Below, piece by piece: positions 7,682 to 15,919 of a DNA stretch of 64,000 nucleotides (positions are counted from its first letter, which is position 1; every line of letters starts with the position of its first letter). The position numbers were made by a program, and so were the translations under genes. Source of the DNA: Dongia_A sp035695765 (lineage in GTDB: Bacteria; Pseudomonadota; Alphaproteobacteria; Dongiales; Dongiaceae); NCBI GenBank assembly GCA_035695765.1, contig DASRRI010000005.1:1-64000 (forward strand), read 5' to 3'. Below the pieces are notes generated by a model that did no database searches, was not told the DNA's origin, and was given only the letters and a program-made list of their open reading frames with translations.

Positions 7682-8365
7682 GTGTCGGTAGCGGACATGG
7701 CAAAGAGTGCGAAGCCCAGCGATGCCGGTATGCCGCCGGAACTGAATGCGCGGTTGACGGAGCTCCAGGCGCAGAGCCGCTCTCCCCGCCGTGAGGAGGT
7801 AGCCGAAGTGGTGGGCGAGATGCTGCAATCGCTGGAAGGCGATCTTTCCGAAATCAATCTGAAGGTCTATGCCGAGTTGGAAGGTCTCGCAAAATACATC
7901 CTGGCGGCGAAGCGCGAGATCGCAGCGCTGCGCCCCGATGACATCACCTCCGAGCACCTGCCGAAGGCGACGGATGAGCTTGATGCCATCGTCGGCTCGA
8001 CCGAGGAGGCGACCAACGGCATTCTCCAGGCGATGGAATTGCTGGAAGGCCTGACCGCCCAGATGCCGGCGGAAGTGGCCGAGCAGGTCACCAATGCCGT
8101 CACGCAGGTCTATGAATCCTGCAACTTCCAGGACATCACCGGCCAGCGCATCACCAAGGTGGTGAAGACGCTGAAGCATATCGAGGACCGGGTCGAGGCG
8201 CTGGTGGCGGCGTTCGGCGACGAGATCCAGAAATATCGCGAAATGCATCCCAGCGAGCAGCAGCCGCAGAAGGGCGCGGACGAGAAGTTGCTGAACGGCC
8301 CGCAATTGCCGGATGAAGCCGGCAAGCAGGCCGATATCGACGCCTTGCTGGCCAGCTTCGACTGA
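7682..8365 (+). CDS. cheZ: protein phosphatase CheZ
   Basis: CheZ dephosphorylates phospho-CheY. The 227-residue helical protein has the catalytic signature NFQDITGQRI with Gln150 and Asp151, the pair that positions the attacking water in enteric CheZ (Gln147 there). The C-terminus QADIDALLASFD matches the CheY-docking tail. The GTG start directly abuts the cheY stop; an ATG at 7697 is the alternative and neither has a strong ribosome site. Alphaproteobacteria that use several CheY proteins as phosphate sinks often lack CheZ, so a CheY-CheZ pair here implies enzymatic signal termination. Confidence 0.9.
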   Translation: MSVADMAKSAKPSDAGMPPELNARLTELQAQSRSPRREEVAEVVGEMLQSLEGDLSEINLKVYAELEGLAKYILAAKREIAALRPDDITSEHLPKATDELDAIVGSTEEATNGILQAMELLEGLTAQMPAEVAEQVTNAVTQVYESCNFQDITGQRITKVVKTLKHIEDRVEALVAAFGDEIQKYREMHPSEQQPQKGADEKLLNGPQLPDEAGKQADIDALLASFD

Positions 8366-8369
8366 CGCC

Positions 8370-8391
8370 TTGGCGGCTTGCGCGCCGCCAA
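8370..8391 (+). terminator. terminator-like hairpin after cheZ
   Basis: A perfect 8-bp stem (TTGGCGGC / GCCGCCAA) with a 6-base loop begins 5 bases after the cheZ stop. There is no T-run, so it may only attenuate or stabilise the transcript. Confidence 0.45.
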
Positions 8392-8511
8392 TCTCCACGG
8401 CCAAGCGATCGCAAGCTCCAGGACAGGGCTGGGACAGGGGCGCGGCCTTATTGTAATCTGCGCTACCAGGATGCCCGAGTCTCGGTTGGATCGGCGTTGA
8501 CACGATACTGG

Positions 8512-11500
8512 ATGAGTATGAGCCGAACCTTTCGGCAGCGTCTTTTGGTGGGCGTCGGCGCGGCCATCGCGCTGGCGAGCTTGCCGCTTTTCGCGCTCGC
8601 CGATACCGAGATCCAGACCCGTGGCTGGACCCATGAGAAATATGGCCGGCTGGTGCTCGACGACGCGGCGCGGCTCGCGACCAGCGTCAGCATCAAAGAC
8701 CACAAGCTGGTCATCGAGTTCTCAGAGCCGGTCTCGGTCGAGCTCCGCGACGCGCTGCAGAAACTTGCAACCTATGTCCAGGGACCCGCGAGCGCGCAGG
8801 GCCGCACGCTGGAGCTGACGCTGGCGCGCCCCGCGACGCTCAGCCAGTTCGTCGAGGAAGGCAAGCTGGTCCTCGATCTGCGGCCGGCCGATACGTGGCC
8901 CGGCGAAAGGCCGGACGAGGTCACCGGGAACATGGCGCAAGCTGGTCCCGGCGAGATCTTCAAGACCGGTGCCGGCACGCCGGAAGCCGAGGCACCGAAT
9001 GTCGAGACGAAGGCCGAACCCCCGAGGGCCGAACCCCCGAGGGCCGAACCCCCGAAGGCCGAGACGCCGCCGCCCGGACAAAAAGAGCTGTCGCCGATCC
9101 CGAACGTCACGGCCTCGCCGATCAAGATCGTGGCGCGCCATGGTGATCACGGCACCTACACGCGCCTTGCCATCGATTGGCCGAGCAAGATCGGCTATCG
9201 CGTCACGCGCGAGGGCGATCAGATCGCCGTCACCTTTACCGCGCCGGCGAATATCGATCTTGCCCCGGCGCGCCAGAACCTGCCGAAACAGTTGGTGCAG
9301 ATCGCCGCTGCCAATGACAGCGTCGCGCGCATCTATCTGACCTTGGCGCCGGGCGCCAGCCTGCGCGATTTCCGGCTGGGGCGCACCGTCGTATTGGACA
9401 TCGTGCGGCCGCCGAAGCTCACCGCAGCCGCGCCGGCCTTGCGTTTGCCCGGCCTGGAACAAGCGGCGCAAGAGCAGGTCGTCCAGCAACAGGCCAGCAA
9501 AGAACCGGACAAGAAACCGCAGAGCGCGGTCCCTGCGCCCGCTGGCGCGCCCGAGAAGCCGAAGGTCACGGGCACGATCGCCGAGCCGCCTGCACCGGCG
9601 CCCGAAGCTCCAAAGGCGGAAACGGATTTCGCCCTGAAGAGCCTGCCGTCGATGCCGGAGCCGGCGGCCGTGATGGCCGAGCCCAGCGCAAAGCCGAGCG
9701 AGGCCACACAAGTGGCGCCGCCACCGATGCCGGCGATCGAGCAGGCGGCACTGCCGCCACGCGCGCCGGTCGCGGTGCCGATCAACGTGACGCCGACGGA
9801 CAAGGGCACCAAGATCATCCTCGCCTGGCCGGAGAATGTCGCGGCGGCGGCATTCCGCCGGAATGGCGCCCTGTGGCTAGCTTTCGATATGCCGGCGAGC
9901 GATGTCAAAGCCCTCACCGGGGATGCGCGCATCGCAAAGCTTGGCAAGGCGAGCAGGATCGACGTGACCGACGCCACCATCATCCGCATCGTGGAGACGT
10001 CGCCGCTTGGCGTGACGATGAGGACATCGGGCAGGTCGTGGATCGTCGACCTGGTCCCGAGCGGAAAGGACGGGCCGACCACGAGTCTCGAGCAGCGCCG
10101 CGAGAACCTCGCCGATGGCGCATCGAGTTTGCTGCTGCGGACCAACGGTCCGGGGCGCGTGGCGAGTGTGACGGACCCGAGCGGGGGGCGGCTCTATGTC
10201 GTGCCGGTCCGGCCCGCTGGCCTTGGCATCGCGGAGCAGGCAGGCTGGCCTGAGTTCCAGCTGCTGCCGAGCTATCAGGGCGTGGTGATCGCGAGCCTCA
10301 GCGATGCCGTCACCGTCGATTCGATGTCGCAGGGCGTCGTCATCACCACCAAGCCGCAAGGCACGCTCGCGCCGATTGCGGAGCAGCCGGGGCCGGCGGA
10401 AGAAACCGGTGAGCAAATCGCCTCCCAGGAGCAGCAAACCAAGCCCGCGGGAGAACCCAAGGCCGCTGCTTCGGAGAGCAAACAGGCGGCACCGAAGGAG
10501 GGCGAGCCTCTCCTCGCCAGCGTGCCTGGCTTGTTCGACCTGCCGACGTGGCGCCGCGGCGGCGAAGCGACCTTCACCGCTGATCAGCGCCAGCTGGAGG
10601 GCGCCGTCACGGACGCCGATGAGCCCGAGAAGGCGGCGGCGCGGCTGGCGCTCGGCGAGTTCTATTTTGCGCACGGCCTGGTCGACGAGGCCGATGATGC
10701 CTTGTCGCAGATCGGCCGGGAGGGACGGGACCAACTCGACCAACGCGAGCTGGCGCTGCTGACCAGCGCCGTCCAGGTTCTGGATGGCGAGTTGGACAAG
10801 GCGCGCGCTGGCCTCGCCGACAAAGCGCTCGCAGGCGTCGCCGAAACCAACCTGTTCCAAGGCCTGCTGGCGGCGCGCGAGCAGAAATGGGAAGAGGCCG
10901 CCAAGCATTTGACCGACCCGTTGCCCAATATCGCCGATTATCCGAAGCCGGTGCGCGAGGATATCTATATCTCCGCCGGCACCGCGCTCAACAAGGCAGG
11001 CAATCCGATCGCTGCGCAGCGTTTCGCCGACGCGCTGCGCCTGGACGAGCCAGAGCGCGATGCGCGCGACCGCCTCACGTATCTCGACGGCCAGATCAAG
11101 CTCAGGGCTGGCGATCGCGAGCGCGCTCTGGGGCTGTGGGCGAGCCTCAAGGATTCGCCGCTCGATGACGTCAAGGCGCTGTCGCAATTCGACCTGGTGG
11201 AAGAGCGGCTGAAGGGCGGCGAACTGAAATCCATCGAGGCGATCGCTCCGCTGGAGGCGCTGCGCTTCGTCAATCGCGGCGGGGATTTCGAGTTCAAACT
11301 CCTGCGCAAGCTGGGCACGCTCTATCTGGACAACAATCAGCCGCGCAAGGGACTGGTGACGCTACGCAACGCCGCCGCCAATTTCCCCGACCGGCCGGAA
11401 GCCAAGGAAATCGGCGAGCAGATGTCGACGGCTTTCCGCGACCTCTATCTCGATGACGGCGCGAACCGCCTGTCGCCGCTCACCGCCGTGGCACTCTATG

Positions 11501-12345
11501 ACGAGTTCCGCGAGCTGACGCCGGCGGGCGCGGATGGCGACCGCATGATCTCGCTGCTGGCCGACCGGCTGGTGAATGTCGATCTGCTGAACCGCGCCGC
11601 AGAGCTCCTGGATACGCTGGTGAAGAAGCGCCTGACCGGCCTCGACAAGGTGCATGCCGGCACGCGCCTGGCTTCGATCCGCATGCTGGACCAGAAGCCG
11701 GAGTTGGCCTTGCAGGCGCTGACGGACAGTGAGATCGATGACGTCATACCGCCCGATATGGCGGCGGAACGCAAACGGCTGGAGGCGCGCGCGACCTTCG
11801 ATTCCGGCGACACGCTGGGCGGCATCCGCATGCTGGCCGGCGATGACAGCCTGGATGCCAAGTGGCTGCGCGCCGATATGCAGTGGCGCGTGCGCGAATG
11901 GCCGGCGGCGGCGACGGCGCTCGGCGAGCTGATCGACGGCGAGGAGCAGGCGATGGCGGACGAGCGCGCGGCGCTAAAAGTGGCAATGGATCCGACCAAG
12001 GACCCTGCCGCCTCGGTCGGCAGTGTTGAAGCAGAGGAAGAGCTGAACGCGAAGCAGGAGCAGCACTTCAAGAACAAGGTGGCGCCGCTGGTGCTGAACC
12101 GCGCGGTCGCATTGTCACTGGCATCGGACCGCCGCGGCATGAAGGCGCTTGCCAATCAGTATGCCAAGCGCATGGAAGGCACCGAACAGGCCAAGGCCTT
12201 CGCCATGCTGACCGCGCCAGATAACGGGCTGGTGGAATCAGTCTCCGCCGAGATGTCGAGCGTCAACCGCATCGATGCCTTCGTGACCGACTACCGCGAG
12301 CGCCTGAAGAAGGCCAGCCTCGGCGAAGGAGCGAGCGGGAGCTGA
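8512..12345 (+). CDS. large exported protein with AMIN-like repeats and a TPR-like C-terminal half
   Basis: A 1277-residue protein (from the ATG at 8512; a TTG at 8497 and an ATG at 8518 are alternatives). A signal peptide spans about residues 1-32 (LLVGVGAAIALASLPLFALA). At least three beta-rich segments of about 90 residues follow (about 33-125, 205-300 and 425-510); each reads like an AMIN-type domain ending in a short VLDLRP/VLDIVRP/IVDLVP strand. Pro/Ala/Glu-rich linkers separate them. From about residue 680 the chain is helical with degenerate TPR-like pairs (for example FYFAHGLVDEADDALSQIGR). It follows cheZ after 146 bases. No enzyme motif is visible. A periplasmic scaffold role tied to motility or the cell wall is inference. 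Confidence 0.75.
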   Translation: MSMSRTFRQRLLVGVGAAIALASLPLFALADTEIQTRGWTHEKYGRLVLDDAARLATSVSIKDHKLVIEFSEPVSVELRDALQKLATYVQGPASAQGRTLELTLARPATLSQFVEEGKLVLDLRPADTWPGERPDEVTGNMAQAGPGEIFKTGAGTPEAEAPNVETKAEPPRAEPPRAEPPKAETPPPGQKELSPIPNVTASPIKIVARHGDHGTYTRLAIDWPSKIGYRVTREGDQIAVTFTAPANIDLAPARQNLPKQLVQIAAANDSVARIYLTLAPGASLRDFRLGRTVVLDIVRPPKLTAAAPALRLPGLEQAAQEQVVQQQASKEPDKKPQSAVPAPAGAPEKPKVTGTIAEPPAPAPEAPKAETDFALKSLPSMPEPAAVMAEPSAKPSEATQVAPPPMPAIEQAALPPRAPVAVPINVTPTDKGTKIILAWPENVAAAAFRRNGALWLAFDMPASDVKALTGDARIAKLGKASRIDVTDATIIRIVETSPLGVTMRTSGRSWIVDLVPSGKDGPTTSLEQRRENLADGASSLLLRTNGPGRVASVTDPSGGRLYVVPVRPAGLGIAEQAGWPEFQLLPSYQGVVIASLSDAVTVDSMSQGVVITTKPQGTLAPIAEQPGPAEETGEQIASQEQQTKPAGEPKAAASESKQAAPKEGEPLLASVPGLFDLPTWRRGGEATFTADQRQLEGAVTDADEPEKAAARLALGEFYFAHGLVDEADDALSQIGREGRDQLDQRELALLTSAVQVLDGELDKARAGLADKALAGVAETNLFQGLLAAREQKWEEAAKHLTDPLPNIADYPKPVREDIYISAGTALNKAGNPIAAQRFADALRLDEPERDARDRLTYLDGQIKLRAGDRERALGLWASLKDSPLDDVKALSQFDLVEERLKGGELKSIEAIAPLEALRFVNRGGDFEFKLLRKLGTLYLDNNQPRKGLVTLRNAAANFPDRPEAKEIGEQMSTAFRDLYLDDGANRLSPLTAVALYDEFRELTPAGADGDRMISLLADRLVNVDLLNRAAELLDTLVKKRLTGLDKVHAGTRLASIRMLDQKPELALQALTDSEIDDVIPPDMAAERKRLEARATFDSGDTLGGIRMLAGDDSLDAKWLRADMQWRVREWPAAATALGELIDGEEQAMADERAALKVAMDPTKDPAASVGSVEAEEELNAKQEQHFKNKVAPLVLNRAVALSLASDRRGMKALANQYAKRMEGTEQAKAFAMLTAPDNGLVESVSAEMSSVNRIDAFVTDYRERLKKASLGEGASGS
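9012..9056 (+). repeat. 15-base tandem repeat, 3 units
   Basis: The unit GGCCGAACCCCCGAG repeats three times (last unit ends GAA). It encodes AEPPR/AEPPK in the first linker of the large TPR protein. Confidence 0.9.
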
Positions 12346-12492
12346 CTCCGCCACCGGACTCAGCCCCGATGCTCGAGATGATACACCATCAAGCGCCCGA
12401 GCAGGTCGGTCGCGGAAGCAAATGATGGCTTCGCCTATCCGGCGGTCGCCGAGGTTGTCCGGCTGGAGATCAAGGTCGCCAAATAGATCCGC

Positions 12493-13425
12493 CTACCAGT
12501 TGAAGGCGTCCGTCATCAGCCGCCGTCCCACCAGCATCGCATCGGCAACGATCCGCAGCGGCGCGGCATTCACATCGCTCCGCTGCGCAGCGAGCAATTC
12601 GGCGAAGCGGCGATAGATGCGCTGATACTCCTCGCTCGGCGCTTCGACGATGGTCTTGCCATCGAGGCTGAGCGCCGCGCCACCCTTGAACAAGCGAGCG
12701 GAGCGACCATCCGCCAGCGCGATCATCATGTGCCATTTCTCATCGCCCTTTTCGCGCCAGTCGAAATCGGCGGTGAGGGTGGTGCCCTTGGCGTCGGAGA
12801 GAGCGAGCTTCACGCCGATGGGCGTCTGGCGGTTGGATGGATAGGTCAGGTCGGCGCTCTTCACGAATGGCACGTTGGGCAGTATCTCCACCAGGATGGA
12901 GAGCGCATTGATGCCGGGATCGAACACGCCGAAGCCGCCCGGCTCCCACACCCAATCCTGGCCCGGATGCCATTTCTTCACATCCTCGCGCCACTCGATG
13001 TGGAGCGAGCGCAAGCCGGTGTTGGCGATCAGCGCACGAGCCTCATCGACCGCGGGATTGAACTGCGAATGCCAAGTCGCGAACAGCACGCGGCCCTTGT
13101 CCTTGGCGAAAGTTTCCAGATCGACGAGTTCCGACAAGGTGGTCGCCGGCGGCTTCTCCAGCAGCACGTCCTTGCCGGCAGCCAGCGCTTCGTGCGCGAT
13201 CGAGTGCCGGACGCCCGGCGGCGTATTGACCGCGACAACGCCGATATCGGGCATCGCGCGATAGAGCTCTGCTGGTGTCTTGAAGACCGGCACGTTGCCG
13301 TGGCCCAGGCCGCGCGTGCTGACGATGGCGGCCAGTTCGAACGCATCGCTCGCGCCGATCACCGGCACATGCTGGTCCTGCGAAATCTTGCCGAGGCCGA
13401 TGATGGCGATCTTGTGTTTGGGCAT
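12493..13425 (-). CDS. Gfo/Idh/MocA oxidoreductase, D-galactose/L-arabinose 1-dehydrogenase type
   Basis: A 310-residue NAD(P)-dependent sugar dehydrogenase. The N-terminal Rossmann motif is IAIIGLGKISQDQHVPVIGA, followed by the family's LLEKPPATTL and FATWHS. The stretch WREDVKKWHPGQDWVWEPGG then FGVFDPGINALSI is very close to what I recall of the Azospirillum L-arabinose/D-galactose 1-dehydrogenase, which oxidises the sugar to its lactone in the non-phosphorylating pathway. The ATG at 13425 has AAGG upstream; open frame further upstream lacks homology. No lactonase or dehydratase gene is adjacent, but a broken TRAP permease lies next door on the other strand. Confidence 0.85.
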   Translation of the reverse strand: MPKHKIAIIGLGKISQDQHVPVIGASDAFELAAIVSTRGLGHGNVPVFKTPAELYRAMPDIGVVAVNTPPGVRHSIAHEALAAGKDVLLEKPPATTLSELVDLETFAKDKGRVLFATWHSQFNPAVDEARALIANTGLRSLHIEWREDVKKWHPGQDWVWEPGGFGVFDPGINALSILVEILPNVPFVKSADLTYPSNRQTPIGVKLALSDAKGTTLTADFDWREKGDEKWHMMIALADGRSARLFKGGAALSLDGKTIVEAPSEEYQRIYRRFAELLAAQRSDVNAAPLRIVADAMLVGRRLMTDAFNW

Positions 13426-13590
13426 ACCAGTACCTTCGCTGAATGGGGCATTGCCGGGGGGCGCAAGATATACGGATCGAAAAACCTCTAAAGACGCCTT
13501 TGACTCTCGCCCGGTAGCGCAACGGCAATCATCGCCAAGCAAGTCGTATAATGACTCGCCGACAAGGCTTCTTACTGAAATGATTGGGAA

Positions 13591-14206
13591 ATGTCACGAC
13601 TTGTTGCGGCTCTGCCGGCGCTGCTGACCCCTGCCGTCATCATCGGCGGCATGCGTTTCGGCTGGTTCATGCCCACGGAGGCCGCCATCGCGGCTTGCGC
13701 TTGGGCGCTGCTGCTCGGGCTTCTGCTGTATTGCGGGTTGTCTTGGAAGCAGTTCTACAAGGTGACGCTCGATACCATCGAGTCGACGGCAGCCGCTCGG
13801 CTGATCGTCGCGGCCGCGTCCTTGGTCGGCTGGGTGCTGACGACCACGCATGTGGCCGAGCAGGCCGCGACAGCGCTGCTCGTGCTGACCGAGAACCGCT
13901 ACGTCATCCTGCTGCTGATCAATGTCCTGCTGCTGGTGATCGGTTGCTTTCTGGAGCTGATCGCGGCCATCAGTATCCTGGTTCCGGTCCTGATGCCGGT
14001 GATCGCAAAGGTCGGCATCGATCCGGTCCATTTCGGCGTCATGATGACGCTCAACCTGATGATCGGGTTGCTCCAGATTGTCGGTCGAGCGCACGACCAT
14101 GGCGATCCTGCCCTGGCTGCTCCCGCTGCTCGCCTCTCTGATCGCAGTGACGGTGATCCCGGAACTGACCTTATGGCTGCCGCGGCTGGCGGGATTGGCA
14201 AAATAG
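13591..14206 (+). pseudogene. decayed TRAP transporter large permease (DctM-type), 5'-truncated and frameshifted
   Basis: The frame from 13591 reads as the second half of a DctM-type permease: LPALLTPAVIIGGMRFGWFM with PTEAAIAA, several hydrophobic helices, then MMTLNLMIGLL. At about 14073 the homology leaves this frame; it resumes in another frame as SRLSVERTTMAILPWLLPLL to WLPRLAGLAK and a TAG at 14204-14206. The usual TPPVG segment between the two parts is missing, so a small deletion caused the shift. The first half of the gene (about 210 codons) is absent, with an in-frame TGA just upstream of 13591. It cannot make a working permease. Confidence 0.85.
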
Positions 14207-14266
14207 CCGCTGGCGTCAAACCCACAGGAGTGTGCTAGCATCCGGCCCTTGAGCAGGAGGTGCCCG

Positions 14267-14545
14267 ATGGTCACCCTCGAGCGGCAAGCCAAATCCCGAT
14301 TGGTCGCCCTGACTGAGGATTCGCGCGTCCTCGGATACACCGATGGCCGCGACCCTGAGCGCTTCCTTCGCGAGCTGGGAGGACGGCACAACCTCACCTA
14401 CCAGGTGCGCATCTATGACGTCTGCCCGATCGAGACGGACGATCTCGATCACTACTACGATTTCGAGGCTAAGTGTCTTCTGCAGACCGAACCGGACGAC
14501 GGCCGAGACGAAGAACCGCCCAGCAATCTCCGCACGCACCACTAG
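14267..14545 (+). CDS. hypothetical protein, 92 residues
   Basis: I do not recognise this protein. An AGGAGG ribosome site lies 7 bases before the ATG at 14267, strongly supporting translation. The product begins MVTLERQAKSRLVALTED, has an aromatic-rich centre (LTYQVRIYDV) and ends with an acidic, His-terminated tail. It has no signal peptide or membrane segment; two cysteines are far apart. It lies alone between the TRAP remnant and the convergent phosphoribosyltransferase operon. Confidence 0.55.
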   Translation: MVTLERQAKSRLVALTEDSRVLGYTDGRDPERFLRELGGRHNLTYQVRIYDVCPIETDDLDHYYDFEAKCLLQTEPDDGRDEEPPSNLRTHH

Positions 14546-14564
14546 GACTGCGGCATCATCTCCA

Positions 14565-15257
14565 CTATCGGTGCCGTGCGCTGTCGCCCGCCGCCTGGTG
14601 TTGCGCCTTGGCCTCCGCCAGAAGCGCCATCACTTCATCGTCGGTGGTCTGCGTGAAATCTTCGTAGTGGTTGCCGACGGCATTGAACCATTTCGGTGCC
14701 GACAGGCACACGATCTCGTCGCACTCCGCGGCGAGCTTCTCGATCGTGTCCGGCGGTGCGACCGGAACGGCGAGGATCAGGCGCTGCGGCTCGCTCTGGC
14801 GGATACCGCGTAAAGCTGCCTTGACGGTGGCGCCGGTGGCGATTCCATCGTCGACGACGATGGCGGTGCGGCCCTTCACGACGATCGGCTGCTCGGCGCC
14901 GCGATAGAGCCGCCGGCGCCGCTCGATCTCGGCAAGCTGACGCTTCTGTTCCGCTTCGATATAGCCGGGTGGCGGCGCTGCCAGAGCCACGATCTCCCGG
15001 TTGAGGACCAGATGCGGCTCCTTGCCGTCGACGACGGCGCCTATCGCCAGTTCCTCGTGTCCGGGTGCGCCGATCTTGCGCACCAGCAGAAGGTCGAGCT
15101 CGGCTTCGAGCTCAAGCGCAACTTCAAACGCGACAGGGACACCGCCGCGCGGCAAAGCGAGCACGACCGGTCGATCCTCCTTGAACCTGCTCAGCGCTGC
15201 CGCCAGCTGCAAACCGGCGTCGTGCCGATCATGAAAGATCTGTGCTTGGCTGATCAT
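14565..15257 (-). CDS. phosphoribosyltransferase family protein
   Basis: A 230-residue type I PRTase-fold protein. The PRPP-binding motif is IVVDDGIATGAT (residues about 132-143), and LALPRGGVPVAFEVA with LLVRKIGAPGHEELAIGAV matches the subfamily found beside or fused to alpha/beta hydrolases. The substrate is unknown. Its ATG overlaps the hydrolase stop (ATGA), so it is the third gene of a coupled operon with the hydrolase and the erythromycin-esterase-like gene. Confidence 0.88.
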   Translation of the reverse strand: MISQAQIFHDRHDAGLQLAAALSRFKEDRPVVLALPRGGVPVAFEVALELEAELDLLLVRKIGAPGHEELAIGAVVDGKEPHLVLNREIVALAAPPPGYIEAEQKRQLAEIERRRRLYRGAEQPIVVKGRTAIVVDDGIATGATVKAALRGIRQSEPQRLILAVPVAPPDTIEKLAAECDEIVCLSAPKWFNAVGNHYEDFTQTTDDEVMALLAEAKAQHQAAGDSARHR

Positions 15258-15919
15258 GGCGCATCTCCGCGTGGACCTCCGAGGTGGGCGAGAAACCAGC
15301 GCGTCGCATGCTGCACGACCACATCGAGTGTGCCCGGTTCCTCAAACAGATGGCTGGCGCCCGGCACAATCACCAGCTCAGTCTTGCTCTTCAGGCGATC
15401 CTGCGCACGATGGTTGAGCTCAATGACCGGCTTGTCCAGCCCACCGACAATAAGCAGCGTGGGTGCCTGGACCCGTGCCAGGGCGTCGCCGGCAAGGTCG
15501 GGACGGCCGCCGCGGGACACCACGGCATGGACATTGTCCGGTACTTGCGCTGCAGCGAACAATGCCGCGCCTGCGCCTGTGCTGGCTCCGAAATAGCCGA
15601 CCCGCAGCGAAGCGGTCGCAGGGAGCTGCGATGACCATTCGGTCGCAAGTGCCAGGCGGGAGGCGAGCAGGGGGATATCGAAGACATTGGCGCGGTCGCG
15701 CTCCTCCACCGGCGTCAGCAGATCGAGGAGGAGGGTGGCGAGGCCAGCACTGCGCAGTGCACCGGCGACATAGTTGTTGCGCGGACTGAGGCGTCCGCTG
15801 CCGCTGCCATGGGCAAAGATCACTAGGCCCCGCGCATCCTCCGGAACGCCGAGGGACGCCTGCAGCTTCAGCTTGCCGATCTCCACTGCGCGGGTCTCCT
15901 GCGTCGTCGCCATGGTCAT
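15254..15919 (-). CDS. alpha/beta hydrolase (dienelactone hydrolase-like)
   Basis: A 221-residue serine hydrolase. FAHGSGSGRLSPRN provides the oxyanion region, GASTGAG (after GYF) the nucleophile Ser, VGGLDKPV the acid and PGASHLFEEPG the His. Its start overlaps the upstream stop (ATGA at 15919); MATT at 15913 is the alternative start. Ester or lactone hydrolysis is expected but the substrate is unknown. In many proteobacteria this hydrolase is fused to the PRTase, and the pair is found with the esterase-like gene; here all three are separate overlapping genes. Confidence 0.87.
   Translation of the reverse strand: MTMATTQETRAVEIGKLKLQASLGVPEDARGLVIFAHGSGSGRLSPRNNYVAGALRSAGLATLLLDLLTPVEERDRANVFDIPLLASRLALATEWSSQLPATASLRVGYFGASTGAGAALFAAAQVPDNVHAVVSRGGRPDLAGDALARVQAPTLLIVGGLDKPVIELNHRAQDRLKSKTELVIVPGASHLFEEPGTLDVVVQHATRWFLAHLGGPRGDAP

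Noticed and set aside
12346..12492. Short open stretch ending FAYPAVAEVVRLEIKVAK before the sugar dehydrogenase
   Set aside because: No start codon after the in-frame TGA and only about 35 codons; possible gene debris, but the family was not recognised.
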